From Spirodela intermedia (taxonomy: Eukaryota; Streptophyta; Magnoliopsida; Alismatales; Araceae): a DNA stretch of 64,000 nt. The position numbers and the translations under genes were made by a program. The stretch is from the NCBI GenBank assembly GCA_902729315.2, contig LR746276.1, positions 577,001 to 641,000 of the forward strand, given 5' to 3'. Position 1 is the stretch's first letter. Every line of letters starts with the position of its first letter. Below the pieces are notes generated by a model. That model was not told where the DNA came from. It saw only the letters and a list, made by a program, of their open reading frames with translations, and searched no databases. This document shows positions 36,330 through 58,922 of this stretch, piece by piece.

Positions 36330-37086
36330 ACCCACTCACTAACTCATTTCTGGGTTTCATTATCATCATCATCATCATCTTCTTCTTCTTCTTCTTCTTC
36401 TCTCTCTCTCTCTCTCTCTCTGTATATCCACTCACACACTCATTTCTGGGTTTCATCTTCTTCTTCTTCTTCTTCTTCTCTTCTTCTTCATCATCATCAT
36501 CATCATCTTCTTCTTCTCTTCTTCTTCATCATCATCATCATCATCTTCTTCTTCTTCTTCTTCTTCTTCTTCTTCTCCTCTCTGTCTGTCTGTCTCTCTC
36601 TGTGTTTCTGTGGGTAATCATTTTTTGTTGCAGGCTGATGTGCCTACGAGTGCACCCGTCATTCGCTCTCCTCCACCCCGCCGAGGTCTATATCTCCTTC
36701 ACTTCTCTCGACGGCGAGAAGCGCGAGGTTTGGCCCGAGTCCGGAGAGAAGTTTCTGGACGGCAACCTCCGCCCCAACGGTAATCACTCCTCTCTCCCCT
36801 CTCCCCCCCTCATCGTCCTTCCATGCACGACCACCTTTTCTCTCTCAGTTGACCTACCCCCCCCTCTCTCTACATTTTCTCTCTCTGGGCAGGGGAATGG
36901 AGGCTAGTGGACCCATGCGCGGGGGTGGAGCTGGTCAACCGCTTCGATGTCAGCCAGGTGGAGAGGTGCATGATACACTGGGGCAGCGGCACAGTCAACA
37001 TGGAGCTGTGGTCAGAGGAACGACCCGTCTCCAAGGTCACCCCTCTCGGGATCTCCCACGAGTACGAGGTCAAGCAGTTGACCTAA
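24418..37086 (+). CDS. HGL1: GH31 alpha-glucosidase, heteroglycan glucosidase 1 type (copy B)
   Basis: Tandem paralogue of copy A, about 1079 aa, with the same 22 intron positions and phases and equal exon lengths except exon 1 (27 nt shorter). Exons: 24418-24638, 25382-25670, 25774-25842, 25916-26053, 26129-26246, 26782-26864, 27100-27195, 28030-28198, 28274-28416, 28489-28575, 28667-28852, 30074-30241, 31848-31968, 32051-32120, 32745-32832, 32932-33052, 34005-34198, 34340-34448, 35548-35703, 35811-35913, 35989-36159, 36634-36779, 36893-37086. The predicted nucleophile D434 (IWNDMNEP) and acid/base D515 (WTGDN) are present. The family FTFD position is His here (FTFH, residue 337). Intron 10 begins with GC instead of GT. 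No premature stop was found, so it looks functional. Exon 1 again encodes an Arg/Ser-rich leader that may target plastids; a start at 25447 is the alternative. Confidence 0.86.
30789..30838. repeat. GA microsatellite in intron 12 of copy B
   Basis: An uninterrupted GA run of about 25 units lies inside the 1.6-kb intron 12 of copy B. The matching intron of copy A (about 0.65 kb) lacks it. It accounts for the false poly Glu-Arg frame seen there. Confidence 0.95.
32133..32435. repeat. Three-unit tandem repeat (about 100 bp) in intron 14 of copy B
   Basis: Three diverged units of about 100 bp follow one another. Each carries CAACTTTTGTATG.TCC, then AATA.CCCTG, then ATATTTCCAAC.TAGGTA and a word like AATAACACATTTT. 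The same intron of copy A (from 18798) shows one related unit, so the expansion probably followed the duplication. Confidence 0.8.
35046..35534. repeat. Four-unit 120-bp tandem repeat in intron 18 of copy B
   Basis: Units repeat with a period of exactly 120 bp. The words GATGGGATT and GACATGAAATACCCCAGATT recur at about 35049, 35169, 35289 and 35409. The first three are nearly identical; the last is diverged in its poly-T section and runs to the acceptor of exon 19. Copy A has a single unit, split by an insertion. Confidence 0.92.
36199..36600. repeat. Compound CT/ATC/TTC repeat array in intron 21 of copy B
   Basis: About 400 bp of pyrimidine-rich simple repeat. A word close to CTCATTTCTGGGTTTCAT recurs at about 36244, 36340 and 36435. 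Each is followed by ATC and/or TTC runs, and CT runs and a GTATA.CCACTCAC word link the units. This is a higher-order unit of about 95 bp. Copy A has one such unit in the same intron. Confidence 0.9.
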
Positions 37087-37394
37087 CTCAAGAAGCCGTG
37101 CATCCCCCTCTCTTCCTCTACAGACGTTCGATGCTGGGCTTCAAAATAAAGGTCCCCGGTCTACATCTCATGGGACCAGCAGCAAACCGTTCAAGACACG
37201 TGAAGCTAAAACGGACACCCGGCCGATTTGACTTTCATTTCATCCTCTGACTTGACAAAAGTCGCATCTCGTTGACCAATTTAGCCCTCAACCATTTCTA
37301 AGAGAGAGAGAGAGAGGAGGGATATCCTATGTAAGGTAATATAACTTCCTCGATCGTTACAACGTACCCCAAAAAAAAGGAGGTCGCGGGTCTG
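37087..37394. other. Convergent spacer between HGL1 copy B and plastid HSP70
   Basis: About 308 bp separate two convergent stop codons, so both 3' untranslated regions must lie here or overlap. The only notable content is a short GA run near 37301-37317. No gene was seen. Confidence 0.6.
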
Positions 37395-40717
<3,323 letters not shown>

Positions 40718-41403
40718 CTTCACCAAAGAAGGAAGAACCACAGGCCGAACTACGCCTTACGACTCTAGGAATCGAAATCCCCGACCGCTAGCTAACCCTG
40801 AACACAAACCACACCGAGGAAGAAGACGATGAAGAAGAAGAACCTGGCAAGTGCACCCGTGCGGAAGAGCAGATAAGGAACAGAATCAGCTTCTAGAGAG
40901 AGGGACGGGGGGAGAGAGACGGGTGCGTGGAACTTTTTTAAGGGGAAGGAGTGGGTCAGATTCTGCCACGTTGTTACATCTAGAAAGGTCGACAGGAGGG
41001 GTGGGCCCAAGCCGCATTCGGACCGATTATTGGGCTTAGCCGGTACTTGGGGGAAGGAGGGGGCGAGAATGGTCTTTTGGGCTATCAGATCTTGTAGGTC
41101 ATTCCAGAAGCATCCAGAGAAGAAAGTGAGAGGCCTAAATGGGATCAGCACTAATGGATAGTTATGGCCCAATTAGGCCCGGTCTATCGACGGGCCAGCA
41201 CGGGGAGTCACTGACTTTCATGCCCATTTTCATGCCACGTGGCTTCTCACAATCACCCACGGTTCTCTCTTTCTCTCTCTCTCTCGCTATTTATACATGT
41301 ATAGGGCCCATAGGGGAGTCATTGGACTGGCTCTCAAGGCCCAAATCATGGGCCGAGCCCTTTTCTTCTTGTCACGTCGCTATCCCACAATCACCCACTT
41401 GGC

Positions 41404-41442
<39 letters not shown>

Positions 41443-41540
41443 CCTCTCTCTCGGCCCCCCTGCGGGCCAACTCTCAAGGCCCAAATCATGGCGCAATCCC
41501 ATTTTTTTCCTTTGGACGTGGCTGTCCCATAATCACCCAC

Positions 41541-41588
<48 letters not shown>

Positions 41589-41779
41589 CTCTCTCTACCA
41601 ATGAACGTAGTGATTCGCATGCAGCCCCACTCGGGAAAGAGAGAGAGACAGTGAAAAATTGCAATCTTACAAGAAGAATCACCCCACTACAATGATCAGA
41701 ACCAAACAAAAGAAAGCATTATGACTCCTAACACCAGAATAATCCACCGACATCCAGGTTGAAAGTTGGGAGGCGTACC
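40718..41779. other. HSP70 upstream region with CT-containing minisatellite
   Basis: No gene is supported. The half next to HSP70 is its likely promoter and leader and carries TGGGCC/GGCCCA words near 41002, 41163 and 41174. The other half, toward the 3' end of the ATXN10-like gene, holds a degenerate tandem repeat with CT runs (see 41190-41602). Confidence 0.55.
41190..41602. repeat. Three degenerate tandem units with embedded CT runs
   Basis: Three successive units of about 110-160 bp share the order GGCCCAAATCATGG, then a CACGTGG-like word, then CACAATCACCCACTTGGCA, then a CT run. CT runs lie at about 41271-41285, 41408-41445 and 41548-41590. The first unit is the most diverged. The apparent open frames across it are low complexity. 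Confidence 0.8.
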
Positions 41780-43421
41780 TCAGACATTGACCAGCTTCAC
41801 CCGACCGGTTTTCTTGTCCAGGTCAACCCTGAGCCCCAGCTCCGCCACCTCCGGCGAGTCAACGGACCCCTGTAGCTCCAGCTCCGCCACCAGCCGCTGG
41901 TTCTCAGCATTGCCCTCCAACAAGTAGCTCACCGCCAGCATCCCCCACTCCCTCAAGTAGGGGTTCTCCTCGTCAACAACGCACTGCTGCAGCAGCAAAA
42001 GAATCCCGTCCAGCTGCCGGATCTCGTCCTGAACCCGCCGCCGCCCGCAGGTGCAGTTGCCGATCACGGCCACGAGGTCCCTCCGAAAGCCTCTGTAAGG
42101 ACAGACTTTTGACGGTGAAGAAGGCGGCGACGCCGCCTCTGAGCTGGGTCTCCGGTGAAGGGCCCTTCTGACGGTCGACGGCGGCTCGAGGTCCCGGAGA
42201 AGGCCAAGCAGGTGCCGGCAGATCCCCGAAGAGACCAGTGGCTCCACCAGGGGCGGCAGCGAAGAGGAGTCATCGGCGGCGGCGATGTCCCTCAGAATGG
42301 CGAGCGAGTAACCGAGAGCGTCCACTGCAGGAGAGCCGGTCGGCAATGGGGATGGTCCCCTGGATGAGAAGTCCACTGAAAGAGAAGCTCCTTCAAGAAC
42401 ACGAAGGACAGCGAGAACAAAGCCTCTGGAGATGTGGCCGCCTTCCCCTGGTTGCTCGCTCAAGAAGTCTGAGAGAATGCCCAGGAGGAACGCTTGCTCC
42501 ACAGTGAACGGGGGATTTCCGTTCTCGGGCAGTCGGCAGATCTCGACGAAGCTGAATGAGCTGAATTCTGAGAACAGAAGGGGGAGGCCTGGTTCCTCGA
42601 AGCACACGCGAGAGAGGAGAAGCCGGAGCCAGTCCCCTCGGCACCCAGCTTACAAAAGTCAACCACGATGATCAGATCTTTCAGTCAACGATCAATCTTC
42701 TCAAAAAAAAAAAAACAAAAGGAAAAACTATTTCCTTCCTGCAATAGGATGGCTGTTCGGAGAAATTGCAGATGATGAACAGTCCTTGCCCTGATTTGGT
42801 CATAAAATTCACAGATGGAGAGGAGGAGAGAGCTGTACCTGAGCAGGCGGTGGAAATGACCTCCTTCAAAATGGGCAATCCCCTTCCGACGCCGCAGAGC
42901 TCGTCGAACCTCTCACGACTCTCCGGCCCCGACGAACAGCAACACATATACAGGATCATGCACAGAGCATCGCAGGCCATGGCGTCTCTCACCCTCGCCA
43001 GATCCAGAAAGCCGTCCGAGAAGAACTGCCGCCATACTGTGGACCGATGTCTCTCCCCAGCCGCCGCCACGTTCCCCAGAAGTTGGAGCCCTAACCGCAC
43101 GACTTCCTCGGGGACCGGCAGCGCCCCCCTCAGAACGACGGAGGCAGCGGCTTCGGGGCCACCGGACTCAAGGAAGGCGTCCTGGCTCGCGGCTTCCCCG
43201 GCGCAGAGGTTCCTCAGAACCCGGAGGAAGGAGAGGATGCGGTGGAGGGGGAGATCAGGGCGGAGGCGGCGGACGAGTTTAGGGAGGACGATTCCCTCCG
43301 AAGCCAGGCGGGAACGACCCTCTGATGTTCTTGTTGCCTCCAGAAGGGCTCGAAGCGCTTCTCCCCCTAGATCTTCATCGTCATCCTCCTCTTCGGCCGT
43401 CCTCCGAGGCCCGGGGGACAT
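41780..43421 (-). CDS. Ataxin-10 homologue (armadillo-like repeat protein)
   Basis: A two-exon gene (43421-42839 and 42648-41780, phase 1 junction) for about 483 aa. The C-terminal Ataxin-10 domain is recognisable by CPYRGFRRDLVAVIGNCTCG, RRRVQDEIRQLDGILLLLQQ and EENPYLREWGMLAVSYLLEGN, near residues 370-450. The rest is Leu-rich helical sequence consistent with armadillo-type repeats (VLRNLCAGEAASQDAF). The family is scaffold-like; its molecular role in plants is poorly defined. An acidic stretch (EEEDDDEDLGG) follows the start. The intron acceptor chosen (at 42648) restores frame into GDWLRLLLSRVCFEEPGL. Coding GC is very high. It is divergent to the LEA-like gene over about 730 bp. Confidence 0.88.
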
Positions 43422-43958
43422 GGATGGAACTCTTCGTAGGCCGAGGCACGGTTTCCACTGCGTGCGACCAGGCGGTGGAGAGACTCGCGCTGGAGACCGG
43501 CCACCGGAGGAGGTCTCGGTGGAATCGGGGAACTGGCGGCACCACCAGCGGCAACACTTCGCGCGATGTCCAGCAAGAGGAACGGCTTCGAGGTGTGTTC
43601 TCTCTTCGACGACTCAAAAAGGTGTGGTCGTGGGGTAATTGGGCCTATATGTGGACCTACATTGCGTTTTACCAGGGGCCCAATAGCCGAATTGGGTGCT
43701 GCCTTTGTGGTCTCCGAGTCCGGCACGGTTTTCTTCAAGCCGACTCGGCTGACTCAGCGTAACCTCGGGAGGTGGAGGGGGGGCTGCCCTGAAGACGACA
43801 AGAGTCCGTTGGGGCCCGGCTCCCGAGGAGAAACTGACAGAACCTCCTCGGGGATTGTCTTAGACAATTGTTTTCCATTTTATTTCGATAAACGAGTTGG
43901 TCTCTTAATCTCGATTAAGGATCACGGCTGCGCTCTCTTCTCTGCGTTAGATGCCGAG

Positions 43959-43964
43959 CACGTG
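43959..43964. promoter_or_regulatory. G-box (CACGTG)
   Basis: A perfect CACGTG core in the context GAGCACGTGCGG, about 70 bp upstream of a TATA box and 185 bp from the start codon of the LEA-like gene. G-boxes overlap ABA-response elements bound by bZIP factors, which fits a desiccation-type gene. It could equally be a bHLH/PIF site. Confidence 0.5.
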
Positions 43965-44031
43965 CGGTGGTTCGGTGATGTAGTAGGTGACGGCGCATCG
44001 TGTGAGCCCCGAGTTTCAGAACCGTCGCCAT

Positions 44032-44039
44032 TATATAAA
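44032..44039 (+). promoter_or_regulatory. TATA box of LEA-like gene
   Basis: TATATAAA lies 109 bp upstream of the start codon, which would place transcription start near 44065 and give a leader of about 80 nt including the CT run. Confidence 0.55.
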
Positions 44040-44147
44040 CACATACTGAATCGAGGGGTTTGCTTGTGGGCTGATTTTCTGCGACTCACTGCAAATCATC
44101 ACTCTCTCTCTCTCTCTCGATTGCTCGCTCGCTCGCTCTCTACTTGC

Positions 44148-45451
44148 ATGGCCGCCAATCAGCAGAGGAAGAGGGTGATCGGCTTCGTAGAGAGGCTATC
44201 GAAGGATATCTTGGTCCGTCGCGCTGCCGAGCTTAACCAGCCGTTCGTTTTTCCGGCTCTTGTCTCCGTTTCTGCAAGGTGATTCCCCTTCGTCCCTGTT
44301 GTCCTTGTTTCTTTCTTTCACTTCTCTGGTTCTCTCTGTAGTCCCTGCCTCCCTGCTCTCCTTACGGTGTGGGCTATGCATTGCTTTCTTAAGGCGTTTA
44401 CCTTTTCCGCGAAAGAGGAAACTCTTGCGCAACTGATTTATGCTGCAATAGAGAGGGCCGAAACTCGATGAAAGCGATGATTTACCGGTGTGAGCCCCCG
44501 GAATATCAGTTTCTAAAGCCGAGAAACGCAGTACTCGACTAGAAAAGCGAATCGGCCGTGTTCTTCAAGTATTACCCCGAAATCGTCTGTGTATTTGCCT
44601 TTCCTCGTTCCTTTAGCTTGATTTTCATTTCCTTAAGTTGCCATGCTCTCTTCTGTGATCATTGCTTCAGCGATGGTTCAATATTTTGTTGCGGAAGCCC
44701 TTTCGTCGATTAATTATCTTCTCTCGTTGTTTCCTCTTTCTTGATATCTGGATGCTCCTGTAAATCCCCAAGATTCTTTGCCCCATCATGCTTGTTACAT
44801 GATATGACGTTATTATTCTGCCCAATCTGAACGCGATGCGCTTTTGCTCAGCGCAGATCGTGTCTGGCCGCTCCTCCTGATATCTGGCTTATTTTCGCTC
44901 CCTTTGAGTTCTCTCTTCTTCGACTCCTCCCACAGGGATTTTTTTTTTTTTTCTCCCGATTAGTGGACAAGTTGGTGAGTAGGTAGCTGAGTGATTAGTT
45001 GTCCCCCCATTACTCCGTCGTTGTTTTCGAGGAGCGGACCCTCACGCTTTAATAATTCCCTACAATTTTTACCACCAGATCGGGTCGCCGATGCTCCTTG
45101 CCGCTTGTCGTCCTCGGCACGCCTCCAAGCATTTCGGCCTTTCCTTCCACTCACACGCACTTTCTGGTTGATGATGCATCGAACAGGAGGGGAGTTCACA
45201 CCTCGTCGTACGACAAGAACCATGAGGAACACATCCGGCCCGCCCTCGTCCCCGACGATGTGATTCAGCCGCACTCCACGACTTCCTGGGGCCCCCACCC
45301 GGCCACCGGCGTCTTCGGCCCCTCCGACCGCAACCACCACCCCGACTCCTCCACCGCCTCCGCCGGGAACGGCGGCGCCGCCTCCGTGCTGGACCAGAAG
45401 GCCTGGTTCCGCCCCCTGGAGGACGTCGAGAAGCCTCCCCCACTCGCCTGA
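44148..45451 (+). CDS. Small LEA-like protein (At5g17165 type)
   Basis: A two-exon gene (44148-44278 and 45187-45451, phase 2 junction) for about 131 aa. The second exon shows the family blocks RRGVHTSSYDKNHEEHIRPA, VPDDVIQP, SWGPHPATGVFGPSD and SVLDQKAWFRPLEDVEKP, which I recognise from proteins annotated as late embryogenesis abundant At5g17165-like. The N-terminus (MAANQQRKRVIGFVERLSKD) is basic and amphipathic and may be an organelle presequence. The middle is hydrophilic, rich in Pro, His, Ser and Gly, and likely disordered. The molecular role is not established; a stress-protective role is only implied by the family name and the upstream G-box. The 908-bp intron holds nothing recognisable. 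Confidence 0.8.
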
Positions 45452-46326
45452 GCCAGGCGCAGAAGAAGCCTCCCTTCCGTGTGAGAAAGTACGTACTGCA
45501 ATAATAATAAAAATAATGCTTTGCTTGGTCCACTCGGGGTACGTGTTTGCTGCTGCCTTGTTGGGGAGGCTTCTGCTGACTTGGCACCTCCGTGCGGTCT
45601 CCCCGGCACGAGAGAGGCCTTTTACTGTTGCTTCCCGGTCACGGCGCGGCAAGCCGATAGAACCTGATAAGGCTTTTAGCGTGTGCCGCGTCATCAACTT
45701 ATCGATTTATGCACGTGTTTCCAAAAAAATTATATATATATATATATCTGGATGAGTAGAAGGGAATTGACAAAAGAAGCGGTTTTCTATTCTGGTCCCC
45801 TACAATCACGAGGGAATCTTTTCACTCGTTGACTCTGAGCTTAGCCTTATTTATAAAGATAAATGCCGTTTAAAAAGGGGTCTTCCTGTCTTAATTTCCA
45901 AAAATATATTTAATCGACTTTCTCTCTCTCTCTCTCTCTCTCGGAATATTCGAATATCCGTTATAATATCCTCTGGCACTTATCTATTCATTTGTTCTAT
46001 TCCCGTCAAATGACGGGAATACCCTTAGCAGTGTCTGAGCCTACGGGCTCTATTCTCCTCGTCACATCCCACCGGCATCTGTCATTTGACGCGCTTGTCA
46101 CATGGGAAGCACACCGAAGAGCTGCGGTGGCAGTCAGTGGTCCGGACATGTGGCCCACGATTGTGTCAGAAGTTTATAAAAATAAACGAGCCGGACGGGG
46201 CCGACACGCCGGCCCACAAATGTCCACCTTCCAGAAGGGATTAGGCCCAATAGTATTTATGGGCCTATCCAGTCAATCGAAGCCCTTTTGAAGGCAGGCC
46301 CTAACTGCGTCAACCTCCCTCAAATT
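45452..46326. promoter_or_regulatory. Spacer and PPR gene promoter with site II-like motifs
   Basis: No gene is supported. It holds an AT dinucleotide run (about 45731-45747) and a CT run (45920-45942). Just upstream of the PPR gene are four GGCCCA/TGGGCC words between about 46150 and 46270. A TATAAA at 46175-46180 lies about 150 bp before the start codon. Site II elements are common in promoters of organelle-protein genes, but the function here is inferred. Confidence 0.45.
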
Positions 46327-48666
46327 ATGATCTCTAAGTTCAGGAAGCACCACCACCACCGGGGGCTCCGCCTCCCTGGCGGCGACCTCCGGTGGACTGC
46401 ATCTTCTGCATCCGCCGTTCCGCCGCTGCACTCGCTGGCGGAAGCCCACTTCAGGAACCAACAGGCGGCAAACGACCACCTGAGCAGCCTCTGCAAGCGC
46501 CGCCTCCACCGGGAGGCCCTCCAGGCCTTTTACTCCTTCCAGCTCCGCCGGCCGCCGCTGAAACTCTACCCCAGCACCTACGCCCACCTCCTCCTCGCCT
46601 GCTCCGCCCTCAAGTCCCTCCCAGATGGGCGTCGGATTCGCCGCCACCTCGCGCAGTGCGGCGGCGTTCCGCCGGACGTGATCCTTCACAACCACCTCCT
46701 CAACATGTACGGCAAGTGCGGGGCCACGGAGGAGGCCGAGAAACTGTTCGAGGAAATGCCGGAGAGGAACCTGGTCTCCTGGACCTCCCTCCTCACCGGA
46801 CTCTCCCACAACGGGAAGGAGATGGAAGCGGCGGCGCTCTACAGGGAGATGCTCCGCTGCGGCGGCGTCTCCCCCGACGAGTTCACCCTGGGGAGCGTCC
46901 TCCGCGCCTGCGCCGCCCTCGCGGACGGTGAGCTCTGCCGGCAGCTCCACGTCCACGCGCTCAAAAACTCCCCTGCCGGCGCCGACCGCATCGTCCAGAA
47001 TGCGCTCATTGCAGCGTACTTCCGCGCGGGGAGAGCATCAGAGGCCGCCGCCGTGTTCTCCAAGATCAGGGACAAGGACCTGATCTCGTGGGGATCCATT
47101 GTCGCCGGCTACTCTCAGCAGGGGTTCTACCTCGAGGCCCTGGAGAGCTTCAGGGGGATGCTTGCAGGGGGAGAGCACTTCCCAAACGAGTTCCTCTTCG
47201 GGAGCGCCTTCAGCGCCTGCGGAGCTCTCGCGCGGCTCGGCTATGGCGAGGAGCTCCACGGGCTGTGCGTGAAGCTCGGCTGGGCCGGCGACGCCTGCGC
47301 CGGCTCCGCGCTCGCCGACATGTACGCCAAATGCGGGCGGCTCGGCGCTGCGAGGAGGGCGTTCCGGCGGGTGGAGCTGCCGGACGTTGCCGCATGGAAC
47401 GCCATCATCGGCGCCTGCGCGTACGCTGGCGAGGCCGACGAGGCGGTGGAGCTCTTCTCGGAGATGGTGGCGACGGGGGCCAGGCCCGACGACCTAACGG
47501 TCCGCTGCCTGCTCTTGGGCTTCGCGGGTAGCGACCGCCTGGTTCAGGGGCAGCTCCTCCATGCTCACTCCATCAAGCTGGGCTTCCTCCCCGATCTACA
47601 AGTCTGCAACACGCTCCTCGCCATGTACGGCAAGTGCTCGGAGATCTCCCTGGTGTTCCACCTCTTCGGGGAGATGAAGAACCAGAGCCGAGACCTGGTG
47701 TCCTGGAACACGCTTCTGTCGGCGTGCTTGCAGGAGAACCAGCTGGAGGAGGTCCTCCGGCATCTTCACCAGCTGATGAACTCCGGCCACCGCCCGGACC
47801 AGATCACCATCAGCATCGTCCTCAGCGCCGGCTCTGCGCTGGGGTACCTGGAGATGGCCCTCCAGCTCCACGCGCACTCTGTGAAAACCGGCTGGGAAGC
47901 CAACCAGTGGGTGACCAACGATCTGATCGACGCCTACTGCAAGTGCGGCAGCCCCGACGAGGCCCGGAAGCTGCTCCGCCGTCAAGACGTGGTGGCGTGG
48001 AGCAGCTTGATCATGGGATACGCGCAGTGCGGCCGTGGCAGGGACGCACTGGCCCTGTTCGACGAAATGCTCGCCGCCGGCGTGGAGCCCAACGAGGTGA
48101 CCTTCGTCGGCGTCCTCTCCGCGTGCGGCAGGGCGGGGCTGGTGGCGGAAGGGCGGCGCGTCTTCGAGAGCATGCGCGGGGGCTACGGCGTAGAGCCCAC
48201 GAGGGAGCACTATTCGTGCATGATTGATCTCCTGGCTCGCGCCGGGTGGCTGAGCGAGGCGGAGGAGCTGATGGAGGGAATGCCGTTCGAGCCCGACGCG
48301 GTGGCGTGGAAGGCGCTGCTCGCGTCGTGCCGGGCGAGGGGGGAGCTGGGGGTGGCGGAGAGGGCGACGGGGAGGATTCTGCAGCTGGATCCGGGGAATT
48401 CCGCGGCTCACGTGCTGCTGTGCGGGGTTTACGCTTCGCAGGGTCGCTGGGAGGAGGTGGCAGGGATGAGGAGGAGGATGAGGAGCAGCGGGGTGAGGAA
48501 GGCCCAAGGGAAGAGCTGGATAAAGGTCAACGGGGCCGTGCGGGTGTTCGTAGTGGAGGACCGGTCGCACCCGGAGACGGAGAGGATTTACTCCGTGCTG
48601 GTTGACCTCCGGCGAGAGATGAGCAGGGCCCGGCAGGAAGCCGCCGCCGCTGCCGCCGCAGGGTGA
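46327..48666 (+). CDS. PLS/E-class pentatricopeptide repeat protein (At3g53360-like)
   Basis: An intronless gene for 779 aa. Tandem PPR motifs run from about residue 50 to 660, for example NHLLNMYGKCGATEEAEKLF, NALIAAYFRAGRASEAAAVF and CMIDLLARAGWLSEAEELM. The alternation of P, L and S motifs and the C-terminal E motifs (VAWKALLASCRARGELGVAE, then SWIKVNGAVRVFVVEDRSHP) place it in the PLS-E subgroup; there is no DYW domain. Such proteins usually bind organellar RNA and specify C-to-U editing sites, recruiting a DYW protein in trans. The order of motifs resembles Arabidopsis At3g53360, annotated mitochondrial. The frame is open from 46288, but the first ATG is at 46327 (MISKFRKHHHH). The RNA target cannot be read from the sequence. 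GC is very high and the C-terminus ends in an Ala run. Confidence 0.92.
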   Translation: MISKFRKHHHHRGLRLPGGDLRWTASSASAVPPLHSLAEAHFRNQQAANDHLSSLCKRRLHREALQAFYSFQLRRPPLKLYPSTYAHLLLACSALKSLPDGRRIRRHLAQCGGVPPDVILHNHLLNMYGKCGATEEAEKLFEEMPERNLVSWTSLLTGLSHNGKEMEAAALYREMLRCGGVSPDEFTLGSVLRACAALADGELCRQLHVHALKNSPAGADRIVQNALIAAYFRAGRASEAAAVFSKIRDKDLISWGSIVAGYSQQGFYLEALESFRGMLAGGEHFPNEFLFGSAFSACGALARLGYGEELHGLCVKLGWAGDACAGSALADMYAKCGRLGAARRAFRRVELPDVAAWNAIIGACAYAGEADEAVELFSEMVATGARPDDLTVRCLLLGFAGSDRLVQGQLLHAHSIKLGFLPDLQVCNTLLAMYGKCSEISLVFHLFGEMKNQSRDLVSWNTLLSACLQENQLEEVLRHLHQLMNSGHRPDQITISIVLSAGSALGYLEMALQLHAHSVKTGWEANQWVTNDLIDAYCKCGSPDEARKLLRRQDVVAWSSLIMGYAQCGRGRDALALFDEMLAAGVEPNEVTFVGVLSACGRAGLVAEGRRVFESMRGGYGVEPTREHYSCMIDLLARAGWLSEAEELMEGMPFEPDAVAWKALLASCRARGELGVAERATGRILQLDPGNSAAHVLLCGVYASQGRWEEVAGMRRRMRSSGVRKAQGKSWIKVNGAVRVFVVEDRSHPETERIYSVLVDLRREMSRARQEAAAAAAAG

Positions 48667-49493
48667 ACGGCTCGCCGCTTTGGGTTTCCATCGTTGGAAG
48701 CTCTCATGGTAGAGATCCCACCCCCACCCTGCTCGTTTTCGTTCACTCCGAATCACTCTCTCTCTTTCTCGCCTCTATGCTTTTCCAAATCTGGAAGCTC
48801 TCCGATGGTAGAGATCTCACCTCCCACCCTGCCCGTTTTCGTCGACTCTCTCTCATGCAGGGATCCAGCATCTGGGTTTATGGGGAAAGAAGCAAGCCTA
48901 GCCTCATTGACCTTGGAGAGGTCGCGCTTGGGGTTTGACCTACAACCCACTTGATTCCGGCCGTTGAAGGGTACCTGCCCCCCTCCTTTATGATGTTACT
49001 ATTCACATATAAATAAATTCTAACCTCTAACGTGCATTTCATACAGCCACTCGACCAAGCATCAGACTTGACACTTCGGAAGGATGAATCATGCATGGGC
49101 GATGAAGATCAGACAGATCCTCAAGGAAGCTGCTGCAAATCCTCAGAAACGAATGAGAGAGAGAGAGAGAGAGAGAGAGAATTTTCCCTGTAAAATCAAC
49201 CAGATATTCTTAATTTCACGTAGCATTCACAAGATCGATGGAATCTGCAAAGAAGGAAGAACCCACTAGAAATAGAAAAGAGGAGATCATCCTGTACACA
49301 AACCAAAGCCAACCCTGGATGCTGTTTGATCCGAATTTTGGTGGTAATGACATACAATGGGGGGCGGCATTATTTACAGAGCCTTGATATATTATAAGAC
49401 AGGAAGAGGAGGGGGCGGGGGGGTGAGGGGGAGCACAGACCAAGGCGAGGAGGAGCGAGGCGGGGCGGGGCGGGCGAGTGGGGGTGGAGATAT
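48667..49493. other. Convergent spacer between PPR gene and SEC23
   Basis: No gene is supported. It holds both 3' ends. Two imperfect direct repeats around TGGAAGCTCTC.(C)ATGGTAGAGATC.CACC occur near 48695 and 48793, about 100 bp apart. A GA run is at 49154-49180 and a G-rich patch near 49405-49485. Confidence 0.6.

Positions 49494-58922
<9,429 letters not shown>

Larger units (their letters stand above)
43422..44147. promoter_or_regulatory. Divergent ATXN10-like/LEA-like promoter
   Basis: The interval holds site II-like words near 43640 (TTGGGCC) and 43675 (GGGGCCCAA). Nearer the LEA-like gene are a G-box and a TATA box, listed separately. A CT run (44102-44119) lies in the probable leader. 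Function is inferred from motif type and position. Confidence 0.5.

Noticed and set aside
35978-36907. 309-aa frame in HGL1-B including His/Leu/Ser runs
   Set aside because: It reads through intron 21 and its CT/ATC/TTC array; spliced exons explain the conserved parts.
41139-41695. Frames with repeated Leu-Ser in the HSP70/ATXN10 spacer
   Set aside because: They are produced by CT runs in a minisatellite; no conserved domain.
44960-45697. 245-aa and 172-aa minus-strand frames
   Set aside because: They are antisense to the LEA-like second exon, Gly/Arg low complexity.
47596-48756. 386-aa minus-strand frame
   Set aside because: It is the antisense shadow of the GC-rich PPR gene, whose plus strand carries clear PPR and E motifs.
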